From Phoebastria nigripes (Eukaryota; Chordata; Aves; Procellariiformes; Diomedeidae): a stretch of DNA of 64,000 bases. How positions within the stretch are numbered: position 1 is the first letter of the stretch; the number at the start of each line of letters is the position of its first letter. Below are positions 28,114-39,951 of this stretch, piece after piece. The position numbers were made by a program, and so were the translations under genes. The notes beneath the pieces are model-generated. The model saw nothing but the letters and a program-made list of their open reading frames with translations, did no database searches and was not told where the DNA came from. The stretch is taken from NCBI GenBank assembly GCA_035582835.1, contig JAYKAV010002375.1, positions 1 through 64,000 of the forward strand, given 5' to 3'.

Positions 28114-28592
28114 CCTCAGCTAAGGAATTTGACTGTATTTGACTGTTCTACACATCTGTAATGGTTAATGTTTCTAAGCAGCTCCTGGAAAAATAATCAA
28201 AGCTGAAGAGCGAAGGGAAAAGCAGTAGATAAATGAAACTAAGAATCTTGTCAAGATAGATAAAAACATGGTTAGAGGTCAGTGAAGGACAAGGGGAGAG
28301 AGGGGAAGAATTCTAGAAAATTCCTGGCTAGGGTTTCCTATAAGGGTAAAGCAGAGAGCTGCCAGAAACAAACATGGTATCTCCTGGGGAGCAGGGGGAG
28401 TGAGTACTGACAGGATGTCAGGATCACAACAGGACAGGTGCTCCATGTAAGTTAAACCCAACTCCAGGACAAGGAAATGGCAAAGCAAGTGTCCCCCCCG
28501 CCCCTGGCTCCAAACAGCTCGGCAGCAGAGGAATTAGAGGAATGCCTCTATCTGCAGCTGTGAGAAATGAAGAAGATACAGTCCCTGTATCT

Positions 28593-28609
28593 CCCCCCCC
28601 CCCCCCCCC
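28593..28609. repeat. Poly(C) run, 17 C
   Basis: An uninterrupted run of 17 cytosines. Its true length is doubtful, as for any such homopolymer. Confidence 0.85.
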
Positions 28610-30116
28610 ATCAAAAAGCAAATGCTGCACTGCAACCAAGAAACACCTAGAAAGCCACTAGTTCACGAACAAGTATTTAGGAAGCCTTATGGCAGAGCAG
28701 AAAGAAGTGGCAAGTGCTGTCAGAGATACGGAGCACACAAACAATTCACTAATTGAAAGTATTAACAGAATGACAGCAGGTGCAGTGGGAAACCGGCAAC
28801 ATTGGGTTGAGGAAGAGCCCCATATTTTAACGGGCACATTGCAAATTCAACATCTGGCAAGACAGACCAGGAGAGGATATTCTGGACTACAGAGACACCC
28901 ACAACAGATGACACAGAGAGGTGACTGAGGGGGCCCCTGAGCAGGACACTGGTCTGTAAGGCAGCAGACCCACACTGCATTTCCAGCTCACTCCTGCCAT
29001 GCCATGCGGGCAGGTCACACCAACGCTCTCACCAGCCACCCGTTCCGGCCATGACAGGAGGGGAACACTCATCTCACTGGCACTTGCACAGAGCCTAGCG
29101 GTAGAGCTCGGGATCTCATTCAAGGCCTCCAAATACTACAGTAACAAATCATTGCTGATGAGTTGTTTTGCAATGCATCACAAACAGAAGACCAGCAAGT
29201 CCTAAGAGACCAAACACCCAAAAAAATCTTCTGTCTTGCTAAAAGTTTAAGTAAACCAAAACCACCGCTTGAGTACTTTTTGAAGTGTGATTCTTGGCTG
29301 CTGGTGAGAGCCCAGCTCCCTCCCACCCCACCTAGGAAAGGTGAGCCTCTTCCCTTAACTTCTGCTACAGAACATGACCCATTGTGCCCAAAACTTCAGT
29401 TCACTGACAGCAAACTCACAATCAAGTCTTCTCCCATAGCACATATGACCTCTTGAAGGTGTGCTCCCTTTATCTTCTTGCCTTGCCTGCAGGGACTGCA
29501 AGTTCCTCTGCTTAAGTAAAAACACAACAGAGGCAAGTAGTCAGCTTTTCCTGCTAGTAAGCAGCAGGCCTAAGGTAGAATATTATCTTAATTCTTGAGT
29601 TACGAGGTTGGACTGAGTTTTCTTGCACCAGATCACCCTTGCAGATGTCCATCCTACTTGTATTAAAAGGCCTCTAAAGAGAGTTCTCCAGTCTCACACA
29701 GAATAGCTTAATCCCATGCACTGCTGCTGTATTCTATATCAAGTTGGTTGCCTTCTGTCTGTTCCTGGGAAACAAGGGAACAGTCACATACCATATTTAT
29801 GTCAACTTTTCACATATTTCATTTTGTCATCCCCTTAAGTCTTCCATTCTTGGAAGAAGAAAAGCCCAAACATTTCTTATTTATGTTATATCTCAGTTTG
29901 AAACAAAGGCTAAATTTACAGGACATGAGGTGAGCAGGTAAACTGGTAAGCAAATACAGGAATTGCAGTGAAAGAACACTGGTACTAAGACAGAAAATTA
30001 CTTTTCTATTCAGACTATTTTGTAAATTCTTGTTAATTCAGTCATTTTCTGACAGATCTGGTTCACTAGAATGAGTTCTGATGAAAGATTTTACTACGTT
30101 ATTTACCAACTCCTTC

Positions 30117-30134
30117 AAAAAAAAAAAAAAAAAA
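30117..30134. repeat. Poly(A) tract, 18 A
   Basis: A simple A run with no recognisable retroposed body upstream. Confidence 0.85.
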
Positions 30135-32551
30135 GAAATCAATGTTCCCTTGCATGATAAATAGCCTTTGTTATCTCTTTGGAGTATCAGGTTACCAATT
30201 CCAATCCCATTAATAGCTTGAAAGCATTGCATTGTATTCAGGGACTGTTCTTCTTTAGTCCTGTTGCTCATCAGTGCCGATTCCACTACTTGAAATACAT
30301 AGTTTCAAACACGCAGCTTATTCATTAGAATTTTCTGTCCTTGCTCCCAACAAAACCAGTGCAAAAGCTTTGATTGACTTGGAGCCGTGGATGAAGCCCA
30401 AAGCAAGCACACACACACAACATGGAGGGAGCAGTTCTGATGAGTAAGAACGTGTTTTAAAAAGCAACACAATCACTTTCTGATGAGCAAGGACAAGGGC
30501 ATTCCACTACTGCCATATGTTTCTCTCTGGATGCCAGTCATTGCAGGTAGTTGTGCTAGTTAATATTGCCAGCCATACAGCTGCAAAGGCACATTTAAGC
30601 ATTTGGTATCTTGATTCCCAATATCAACTTTTAAATATTATTAGCTGTGGCATCTTCTTACTTTCTTCTCCAGGAAGAGTTTGACACATGCAGACATCTG
30701 ATGAGTTCCTTACTGTCTGTCTTTCCTTCACATGTGACATAGAAGCAGGACAAGCAAGACAAGGATCTCCAAGGATCTTACAAGTTTAAGAAGTACTGGC
30801 CAAAAAAAGGTGCAATTTAGTGCAGAACTGGGAGACTTGAGTCTCTAAGAATACACTCCCCTCTATCTGCATTGAAAACTGCTTTCTTTATATTGTTCAT
30901 TTAATGGCACACTAGTCAGAGTTAACATTAGTATTAATCTACTGGATAATAGCTATAAATTTACTAATTGCCAAATTACATGCAGCTTTTCTATGGCTTT
31001 AAGCTTAATATTAAAGGAACACAAACTGACAAAAAAAAAATCTACTTTTTAGAAAGCAACAAAGAATGCTTTGCTCTCAATCTCAGTTTACTTAAAAGGA
31101 GGTGATCACAATCAGTACAGGCATGGCAGAAGGGAGGGGAAGGGACAGGAGAGAAAGCAGATACGATCTGTTGAAGATCCCCAAACAGTCCAGTGACAAG
31201 AACAACAGACTCTCCAACTCATAAGCCACACTGTCTCCCCACTTTGGCATAGACACAAAACATCTGGCCGCCTAGTGGAATTACAGCTTTTCCTTATCTG
31301 TGCTCATGAAACTGCTGACTGGCGATAAAACCTAAAGTTTCAAAAGGTTGCTCCCGAAACTCCAAACCCCCTTTGAATAACGGCTTGAAAACATTGACAA
31401 ACACTTCAGGAATCCAAAAATCTTTTAGCAAAAGACTTTCAGTTCAGCTGAAACAAAAGGAAGTTACAGCTCTTAAGATTAAAGGGAAGCATACAATAAA
31501 AAGAAAGCACCAACACTGCCTCACCATTTTAAAACTGGATGATCTAGAGATGCAGAAAGGTGTGTGCTGGAAACACATCAGGTACTGTTGCAGTGAGGGA
31601 GGTAAGATGCAAGGTTACACCTAGTACAGCTTTCAAAGCAAGTAAATGAATTCAAACTACAATGTCAGCTCTGGAGCAAGGGCAGAAGCTGGATGGAAGT
31701 CAGTTACATTATACATTTCTAGAAGTTTCCCTCCCCTTTCTGTTCAAAGAAGTAGTAAGGCATTAAAATTTGATGTCTCAAAATACCAAAAAACCATCAC
31801 GACTGCCGACACTGGGAGAAGGAACTATCCTTTCAAAGGCATAGATGTCACATTACAGTACAAAGGCAGGAGTAATACTACAGCAGAGGACAACATTCAA
31901 GCTTACCTTTAGACTTGTGCTGCTTGTTCGCAAGTGAAAAACAAATCCTGGAGTGCCTCACAATTTTTCAAAGCTCAAATATCCTCTTAGTGCATCTGCA
32001 TGATCATTTTCCATTCATAAAGAAGGTTAAACCCTCTTAACTGAAACACGCATTACTTTATCTACAGTACTCGTCCCAATCCTCAAAATGAATGTCAGTC
32101 CCACACAGAAAAAACTTCAAGGATCTTTACAGGTTATCAATAGTTTACTTGTAGTCTCTTTAATATTCCCCTCTGAGTTCCAGTATCTGGGACTACAGAG
32201 AGCACATAGGCCACGATTTTAAGATTCAGTTGGCAACCACAAGTTGAGACCTGTCTTGCACAGTGAACTCCAATATCAGAACTTAAATAAAAACATAAAT
32301 TATAGTACTTGGAATTGGCAGCATCCTATTGTACACAGGTTTTCTTTAATTTGTTACCATGGATTGAATTGTGGAATATTTCCCCAAACTCATTCTGAAA
32401 TAGCACAACATAATTGGCTCCAATCTTTTAAGACAGAGGACTTTACTAGTAACGTTTTGGAACTAAAACTAATTCAGTAATGTATATTGCTACCTTTGCA
32501 AACACGAGTCATCTGTTAACTGTCCCATGTATTTTGGGAAAAAAGTATTCA

Positions 32552-32557
<6 letters not shown>

Positions 32558-32602
<45 letters not shown>
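32558..32602. repeat. (TA)n(CA)n microsatellite
   Basis: Alternating TA from 32,558 to 32,590 passes directly into six AC units to 32,602. This is a compound dinucleotide microsatellite, likely polymorphic. Confidence 0.95.
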
Positions 32603-32603
<1 letters not shown>

Positions 32604-32789
32604 TACTCATTTAAATTACCAATGTAGTTTGTTACACAGGAAAAGGAGACTACAGAGATGACCTTCTGTCCTCATTACCATTCTTCCCTTCTTGTGCTAA
32701 AGATAGCATAGAGAGTAAAAATAAGTAAATCCTCAATAGCATTAGGAATTAGACAATGTCATGTTGAAAGATACCCTAAATTATGAGCT

Positions 32790-33119
32790 TTATCTCCTCT
32801 TGCTGGCTGGGACAGCAGGGGGGCTCTGACCCATAGAGGGGGTAGCATTTAAGCCTTCGCTAGGTGGTCTCTTTGCAGTAGGCTCCATTCCCAGCTGTAA
32901 TTGCTTGTCAGCCCTAACTGGATGCCTGAACACTCTGGAATAGTTCAGCAAAGTATTTAAACAGATGGATGGTACAGGCCACTGGAACAAAACTCGTTTT
33001 TTCCTCTGGCCACGGCTCTCTTTCAGCACATTCCTTTGAAGTCTGTGCCACTGAGGAATCAACAACAGCTGAGAAACATGTGTTATCATACAACATTGAG
33101 CGCAGCAACAATATTGCAC
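32790..33119 (-). other. Anonymous 109-codon open frame
   Basis: A minus-strand frame ends in a Pro-, Ser- and Lys-rich tail (about the last 32 codons, with AKRPPSEG and a final SKRR). It is on the same strand as the CpG-island gene and about 3.9 kb downstream of its first-exon donor. However, no acceptor at the upstream end or donor at the downstream end fits an exon. I recognise no family. It is probably chance or a repeat relic. Confidence 0.12.
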
Positions 33120-34644
33120 AGCAAGACACTTTTGTTCAATAATCCTGGACTATAGAAAGCATTACAATGTCTTTTGTTGTGGGTAAGCCCTTTTTCCAAG
33201 CACGACAAGAAAGTAAACAGATTCCTCCCCCCTTTAAGGAGTAACTCAAAAGTAAAAAGGTGAATTAAGCAGATTTCTCAAGTGCCTCCCATCTGAAAGC
33301 TTACAGCGCCTATCTCCTCAAGTCCTCTCAGATAAATACGGAGAGTGTTGAATATATGTTATCACAAAGATGCCTAGATGCTTACAGAGAACCGAGGGAG
33401 AGAACAGCCCAGAGGGGCCCAGCCTGCAGTCCCCGTGGCAGATGTGACAAACCCCTATAAGCTACAGCTCAAACCCACCTTCCTTTCCCAAGCAGGACAA
33501 GTTCTGTGATCTTAACTTCACAGGTAACGAACTGGAAAGAGAAGCAGCAGCACGGCACTGCTCGGCACACACAGGCCAGTCTCCCCCCTCCCCATACTTT
33601 ATCAGTACAGAGAAAGATGACATACAGTCCTCAGAACAGTTACAGGAGAAAACAACATGAATATCATCTCATCAGCCAGGAAAACTATTCTTGTCAAAGC
33701 TGTGAGATCGCCATACACTTTGAATGGGGTTAGGAAGGGTAGAAAGAATTCGTTATTTATGAAACTGAATTTGAAACTAGGCTAACTGTCCAGATTCAGA
33801 AGCACGGAGCTAGCTATGTGCATATGTAAGAGGACAGTAAGTTATAACCCAAAGCTGATGCAGCAAGTTTCTACAGGATCAAATCTCTCATCTTCACTGC
33901 AGAGAGAGAGAAGTACCTGCCACAGGGTAGAGCCTTGTATTTACCAAGTTTACGAGTCTCAAACATTACAGGAAGGTGGGCATTGAGATTATAATACGTC
34001 CCATTATGCTGTCCAGTCCTAACCCCGGCATGAAAAAAATTACAAGAAAACCTGAGCTTTCAAAAAGCCCTAGAAAGCCACACAACCTTTAAGATCTCGA
34101 TCTTGAAATTAAATGTAAAGACTTAAACCCAGGCAAAAACCTAAAATTAGAAAGCAAACAAAAAACCCACATGTACTAAGCCAATCTCATAATTACAGAG
34201 CTCACAAAAAAATATACCAGGAACTGCGTGATCACGCTGGGGGGGGTCCTCAGCCCAGTCCCCACAAGACAGTTTACCACTCTGCAATTCAACTTAATAG
34301 AGTTTCTTTCTGGAGAGGCCAACAGTGCCCTTCAAATTCAGCTTGAGGCAGACTGTTAAGGTACCACAGAAGAAGCATGCACCCATGTTGTCAGAGATAT
34401 ACAGGGGATGAAAAGAACACTAGTCTCAAAACCATTACAGCAATGCAAAAATCTTACGCCGCTCTCAAAATAAATGGTGATGATCAAGAGTTCTACTCTA
34501 CAACTTCCGAAGAATGAGTATTAGCACAAGCAAGACTACCACCCGACCAGCATTCAAAACCAACTAAACAAGGAGTAATACGTTTACATGTAATTATTCT
34601 TAAAATCATGTGTAAAAGCACTTAAGAGATGCAGGAAAATCCCC

Positions 34645-34765
34645 TTATCCTATGATGTGCAGGCAGGAAAGCGGCTTAGGCAGAGGTCATACTGCCATGC
34701 GATGGCAGAAGCAGGAACAGAACCCACCATCCTCAGCTCTGCATTTCAGCAACTAAATCTCCTTC
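34645..34765 (+). repeat. Degraded MIR SINE
   Basis: The stretch contains the MIR pattern in order: a 'ggtca-act' block, then 'gatggcagaagcaggaacag', then 'aaccca', a CTCAGCTCTGC-like block and 'aactaaatct'. This follows the consensus 'agtggcagagccgggattcgaaccca...gagcccgtgctct' with the divergence expected of a very old amniote SINE. Boundaries are approximate. Confidence 0.55.
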
Positions 34766-36180
34766 TTTCTATCTGACATGTTCCTTTTCAGGGCTTCCCT
34801 CAAAAGGATTTTAAAAAGTGATGCTAATCAACTTAATTCGGCTCTTTAGAATTATTGGTGCTGTTTCCAGAAACAGGCCAAGGTACAGTTTTAAAAGACT
34901 TAAACTTCTTGCTAATATGACTTGTTATTTTTCTCCTTTTATTTCCCCCTATCCCGAAGTTTTTCATCTCCAGGAAAGATAAAAAAAGAAGATTAATTCA
35001 AACAATTGATCAAATTCTGTTGGGCTTGTGGGGGTGGGGAAGGAAGAGGACAGAGAGATTACTTAACTGTAACCACCTTAACTCTCTCAGTTGTCCTAAA
35101 GGGCATAAAACTAAACACTATGAACGCTAAGCAATCATTTCAGTTCCCTCAGCAATTCATCACATATCAAATAATTTTTTGCTATAAGATACAAAGAGAA
35201 GTACTTCTAGTTTAATGTCTAGCCTACTTTCTAATTAGGTATCATCAAACAAAAGTCAATCTGAAACGGTATTTTCTCTCTTCTTTAAAGAAAGAAGGAA
35301 GAAAAGTAGGGCTTACTTAATTTGCAATTTAGTCACATAACCTTGTGGTCTTCTGGAATGGTACCTATCATCAGAGGTAATGCAACACAACCAAGATCCA
35401 CATGGTCTCCTTCTGACCTAAAAAGTTGACGTTTTATTCATAAACTACATATTCTCTACTGAAAAAAGACATAGCTCCTTACTTTTACAACACTTAACAC
35501 AATCACATCACTACCAAACACAATTAACTAGGAGCTTGAAAACCCTTAAACAGGTGTCTTTGCAAAACTCATTAGCCAATTGATGTACTTGCTCTCCACA
35601 GCCCAGCACATACTTAATTTTAACGTGCGATGCTGACTAGAGCTGAGGCAGAAGCTTGTGAGGTCCGAACCAGACTTCATAAACCACACGGTAGCACTTC
35701 TTGACACGGATGTAAGCAGTTTCTAGCAATTTTGTTAATGTGTCAACCTCTGATATATCTGCAGTTTTGGGATGGAAAGCGTGACAGATGTAATTCTAAA
35801 GGGGACACCAAAATCTGTAACCTTCCCCCCCTTTCTGATTTGCCACACTGATGAAACCCACGAGCAATACTGAACCGCAATTTAGCACACCGCTCTGTGG
35901 CATATTAAAACGCCACTTTGCTGAACAGAAAATAGGCTGGCACACACCAGACTACTACAACCCCAAACCAGACCCTGAACTAGACCTTCCCAACAATAGT
36001 TTAGAGCTGCATAAACCAAGGAGCAGAATCCATTTTCCTACCCTTTAAAGTTCATGCCTCTTTATTGTTCTACTGTACTGTATCTGCTTAAGCTTTTCTC
36101 ATCAATAGTCTCCCACTCTCCCCCAGAAAAAAATCTCATACATTCCCTGCTGGCAGAACAGATTTTCTTTTAATCTTTTT

Positions 36181-36380
36181 TTCTTACTGGGGGAGGGAAA
36201 GAGAGAGGGAGGGGTTGGGGCAGGAATAAGAGAGATTAATCGTGAAACAAATCGGCACTATCGGGGGGGACGGGGGGGGGGAGGGGGGAAAAGGAACAAA
36301 AAAAAAAATTCAACGTGGGAAAAAAAAAAAAAAAAAAAAAAAAGAGAGAGAGAGAGAGAAAGAAAGAAAAACAAAAATAG
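36181..36380. repeat. G-rich and poly(A)/(GA)n tract beside the CpG island
   Basis: Several G runs of three to five lie at 36,189-36,221. A long, nearly pure G block follows at 36,263-36,288, then a 24-A run (36,320-36,343) and (GA)n to about 36,361. The G runs meet the pattern for G-quadruplex formation on the plus strand. The tract sits about 600-800 bases inside the putative first intron of the minus-strand gene. Confidence 0.85.
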
Positions 36381-36988
36381 GTTTAATTTTCTTTTCGGGG
36401 ACAGTAAGAGGGAGAGAAGAAAAGAAAACTACTACAAAGATTTCCCTGTGTAAGAAAAGTAGCTTCTGAACTCCCTTTCCCAAGGACACAGAGAAATACC
36501 CCTTACTTTTCCACACGATGCCCGAAGGAAGGAGAAAGACAAAATGCCAGGACAGAGGAAAAGCTGGCGGGAGCTGGGGAAGTAGCGAAGGAAGAAGCGA
36601 AAGGACAGGAACGAGCGCGAGCGGGCAGGGGAGACGCGTAAGGGGGGGACGGGAGAGCCGAAAACGGGGGAGAAAAAAAAAAGCCAACTAAAATCGAAAA
36701 TCCGAAGGGAAGTGGGAAACGGGCAACACGGACGGGAAAGTTGGCGAGTGCAGGCAGAGGGGAGAAGCGGGCAGCGGGAGAGAGGCGGCAGAGAAGGGTC
36801 ACAAACCCCGCAGCGGGGACGAACCGAAAGACGCCGAGGAGAAGAGACCGGGGCGGGACGCGGAGCCGGGTGGGCTGCGGGAGAGGGGCTGCAGCGGGGG
36901 AGGGAGAGAGCGAGCAGGGCAGCGGGGAAAAGGGAGGAGGGCGGGCTTCGGCGGGACGAGACCGCGCCGGAGTTGGCCGCGCACTTAC

Positions 36989-37310
36989 CGCTCCCCCGGC
37001 GGCGGCTCCGCGCCCGTCCCGCGGCGGCTCCCCGGCCAGCGCCAACGGCCCCAACGGCCGGCGGCTCCGCCTCGCGCCCCGCGGGGGGCGGCGCGGCCGG
37101 CCCGCGGCGCAGCGCCCGGGGGCTCGGCTCGGCCCTGCCCTCCGGGACGCCCCGCTCCTCCCCCAGCCCCGCCGAGCAGCCACCGCCGCCTCTCGCCCGG
37201 CCGCGCGTGGGTGTCCTCCGCCCGGAGCGGTCGCCCCCGCCTCCTTCCTGCCTCTCCCTCGCTCCCCTTCACCGGGAGAGACATGTAACGGAACTGGGAC
37301 GCCAGCACGG
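36989..37310 (-). other. Putative first exon of a leftward gene
   Basis: The right-hand edge is a guess based on the TATA-like box at about 37,323-37,330. The left edge is well supported: the minus strand reads GAGCG|GTAAGT, a consensus donor with its GT at 36,988-36,987. A frame stays open through the exon from an ATG at 37,284-37,282, giving about 98 Arg-, Gly- and Pro-rich codons that begin MSLPVKGSEG, and would continue across the splice. The bases before this ATG are a poor initiation context (T at -3). A 14-codon upstream frame starts at 37,313. The Arg/Gly/Pro bias is what any frame in a CpG island gives, so the exon may be entirely 5' untranslated. I do not recognise the gene. Confidence 0.6.
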
Positions 37311-37449
37311 CATTGTGGGAGCTCTTAAAGCCGCAGCCGCCCGCTGCCCCCCGCCGCCAGCGCCGCCGCTGCTCCCCGCCGCCGGTCCGGGCGAGGGCGC
37401 GTCCGCGCCGCGTCCGCCGCCGCCGCCGGGCAGGCAGGCGGCAGGCAGG

Positions 37450-37487
37450 CAGCAGCAGCAGCAGCAGCAGCCGCCGCCGCCGCCGCC
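37450..37487. repeat. (CAG)7(CCG)5 triplet tract
   Basis: Seven pure CAG units (37,450-37,470) pass directly into CCG units (37,471-37,487). They are preceded by a degenerate GCAG repeat. Read on the minus strand this is (CGG)n(CTG)7. It lies just upstream of, or within, the 5' untranslated part of the leftward transcript, depending on which TATA-like box is used. Confidence 0.95.
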
Positions 37488-37790
37488 TTTTAAAGGAGAG
37501 GCGCTACAGCCTTGCCTAAAAATACCCCCCAGCGGAGTCCCTGGGACCGGCCGATAAAGCGTGCGGGGGCAGTGGGGGTGGTGGGAGTTCGGGGCGGGCC
37601 GCGGGGTCGGTGCCGGGGAGAGCGGGGCCGCCCGCACCCACCTCCGCCGGGGCGGGGCGGCGGTGTGCGGGCAGGGAGCCCGCACCCCGGGCACCCCGTG
37701 AGGGAGCGAGCGAGCGAGCCAGCCGCGGGTCCCGCTGGAGGGAGAGCTGCAGGAGCCGGGGGAGAGCTCCGGTCCCAAAGGAGGAAGACT

Positions 37791-39789
37791 AGTGAGAGCC
37801 CTGGCTGGGGCATAGACATGGGGTTTTTTTTGTTGTTGTTTTCCCTGAGACTTTTCTATTGTTTCTGGAAGAAGCAAGAATGCCTTTGGTGCTTATTTTT
37901 AACTGAAATGTGGAAAGGCGGCAGTCAGTGTTTTCTATTGTTTCTCCTTTGGGTTTTGATGACGGAAAATTCCCCGAAAAAAAAAAAACAAAAAAAAAAA
38001 AACAAAAACCCAACTCAGAGCAGCAAAGACTCCTAAGCAGGCGGCTATTTTGGGCAGAAAGTTTTGAATAAGAAGTTTTAATCAGTTTTGTGTTTATGCA
38101 ACTTGGAATAGGAAAAATGACCGTTTCTAAAAGAACGGCAAACCTATTTGAAAATGAACTTCAGAGCTGCGATTCACAGACACTTTTCACCGTCTACGAA
38201 CATTGGCGCTGGGTCTGCTCCCAGGTACCAGCAGCAGCAGGAGAGCAGCAGTAGTGGTTCCCAGCTCTTCCCTGGGCTTCTGGCCTTTTCAAAACTGCCT
38301 GTGCACCATGTTCAGAGATGAGGACACACTGGTCATTTGAAGAAGAGTCTCATCAAGAGAACTTTTTTTGTTGTTTGTGTTATCACCATTTTAACAATAT
38401 CCCCATACTATTCCTCTTGTGGGCTTTTGTGTGTAGCATGCTTTCTCTTTCTGTTTTTTGGTGGTTTTTGTTTAAGTCCTGATCCTTTAGATGAGAGCAG
38501 AATTTTGCTTCCACATCACTCTGCATTGGTGCTACATGAAGAACATTTTCCAGAGCATACACATGCTTCAATTTAAATGCAAGCATATTAATATTTGCAA
38601 GGTTTGGGGATGTTTCTACAAACATTTCCAGTGGGTCTGGGTCTTGGGTTATGATCACATCTTGAGTATGTTTTTCATAAGCACACCTGGCAAGATGTAA
38701 AGTTCCTGCTGAGAAAGTCTTCTGGACACAGAAGGTCGTCACTTCTAGTTCTGACCCGCGTCTATGCCTTTTTATGCTCTTTTAGACAGGAAGAGGTGCT
38801 AAGCAGTCTGTGAGAAAGACCTTGAGCACAACATGAAATTAGGTATGGTTAGGAAGAAATTGCAAAGATTAGGTGAATCTGTTGGGGAGCATGTGGTTTA
38901 CGTGGTCAGCTACACACACACCCCTTTGCCTTGAGAAACTGAAAAAACCCAACACTGGAGGGATACCTCTGGGAGAAAAGAATGGTGCTAATGACCAGTT
39001 CTCCTGCAATCTACTGGATGAGATTTGTTTGCACTAAGTATTTTTTACTATGACTTTGAAGAGTGTCAGCAGACAACTTACAAGCAGGAAAAAGGGATGT
39101 GTTTTCCAGGTAGATTGTTTGTTGCAAATATTTAACCAAATATTCTTGTAAAGATCCCAAGAAGTACTGTGCTCAGAATACCACTGCTTCCTTTTTTCAT
39201 GAAGCCTGTAAACACAACAGGAGCTACAAAACTCATGGAAGATCCTGTCTCAAAATCCAGGCTTCTCAGGGACTGTTATGAAGGAAGGCGAGTGATCTGG
39301 GAAACTATTGAAACTATATGACCTGGGAAGTTATTGCTAGAAGGAGAAAAGCCTTTTTCCAGGAGTTAATGGTTTACTGAAAACAAGTACTTGATAAGTC
39401 ATTGAGTTTGTATTGTTTACCACTCCAGGTGTTCAGCAGAACTGGGAGCCAAAACATCAAACATCACATTTTCTATTGAAAGCTAGCTTGCCAATTAGTT
39501 TCTCAAACCCCACAAATAATTTTTATACACTTGCTATATAATTTCCTGTCAGAAAGTTTACATTAGTGAATGACAATCACCCTTTTATAGAGGCGAAATT
39601 AATGGCCATAATTAAGACATTTCTGGTGAAGATGTTCAGAACATGCATAACAAGGCATTAAATGTTTATGCTCACTATTGGCGTGGTATTTCACTTGCTG
39701 GCTGTGACAGAGCTTTTGTAGCTAGAAAGAGCATTGGCATTTTTAATATTCTAATGTCTTCTTTTTCCTATTTCCCTTTTGTAATTTAG
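37791..39789. other. Sequence right of the CpG island, no supported gene
   Basis: GC content falls quickly after the island. An A-rich run with single C interruptions lies at 37,977-38,009. A small open frame of 46 codons starts with ATG at 38,117 in a favourable context (A at -3). It contains a weak CAG|GTACC donor at 38,224 and shows no homology I recognise. Nothing else here is annotatable. Confidence 0.4.
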
Positions 39790-39951
39790 TTACGAAGGCA
39801 CCAAAGATAACACGTCTGCTGCTTCAAAATAATGTTCGTGAAATTTTCAGAGTAATTTTTGCACAGGTTGATAAGCCAGTATGTCCAGGGAGGGCGTCAA
39901 ATACATTTTTGAGAGTGATTTTTCACATCAAAAATGGAACTCTTTGGGAAG
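39790..39951 (+). CDS. Candidate internal coding exon, 162 nt
   Basis: A strong acceptor (a pyrimidine-rich run of about 25 bases ending in TTTAG at 39,789) is followed by 162 nt with one fully open frame. A good donor GAAG|GTGAGG follows, with the exon ending at 39,951. The frame starts with two bases of a split codon and ends with one, so it is a symmetric exon that could be skipped without a frameshift. The 53 codons have a mixed, protein-like composition (ITRLLLQNNVREIFRVIFAQ near the start) but no domain that I recognise. The other two frames have stops. It does not join in phase to the terminal-exon candidate at 46,425 without another exon between. Confidence 0.3.

Larger units (their letters stand above)
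24836..36180 (-). other. Putative intron 1 sequence, proximal part
   Basis: AT-rich sequence lies between the second solo LTR and the G-rich tract that precedes the CpG island. I see no exon of the leftward gene. Contents are A-rich tracts, C and A homopolymers, a TA/CA microsatellite, one MIR and two anonymous open frames, listed separately. The rest holds nothing I can name. Confidence 0.45.
36560..37790. promoter_or_regulatory. CpG island promoter
   Basis: About 1.2 kb of very GC- and CpG-rich sequence is set in an otherwise AT-rich window. It contains overlapping Sp1 boxes at 37,649-37,660, a CAG/CCG triplet tract at 37,450-37,487, and two TATA-like boxes: TTTTAAA at about 37,488 and CTTAAA at about 37,323. 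A consensus splice donor on the minus strand (exon end 36,989) shows that transcription runs leftward from here. Long open frames on both strands inside the island (up to 281 codons) are explained by the lack of AT-containing stop codons and are not called genes. A divergent rightward transcript is possible but unproven. Edges are approximate. Confidence 0.88.

Noticed and set aside
28930..29010. Possible MIR 5' (tRNA-like) half
   Set aside because: Only a loose resemblance to the MIR tRNA-related region, without the core or 3' part.
36503..37877. Long open frames (up to 281 codons) on both strands across the CpG island
   Set aside because: Stop codons are AT-rich and therefore rare in CpG islands. 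Frames overlap on both strands, are almost pure Arg/Gly/Pro/Ala, and several run across the splice donor at 36,989.
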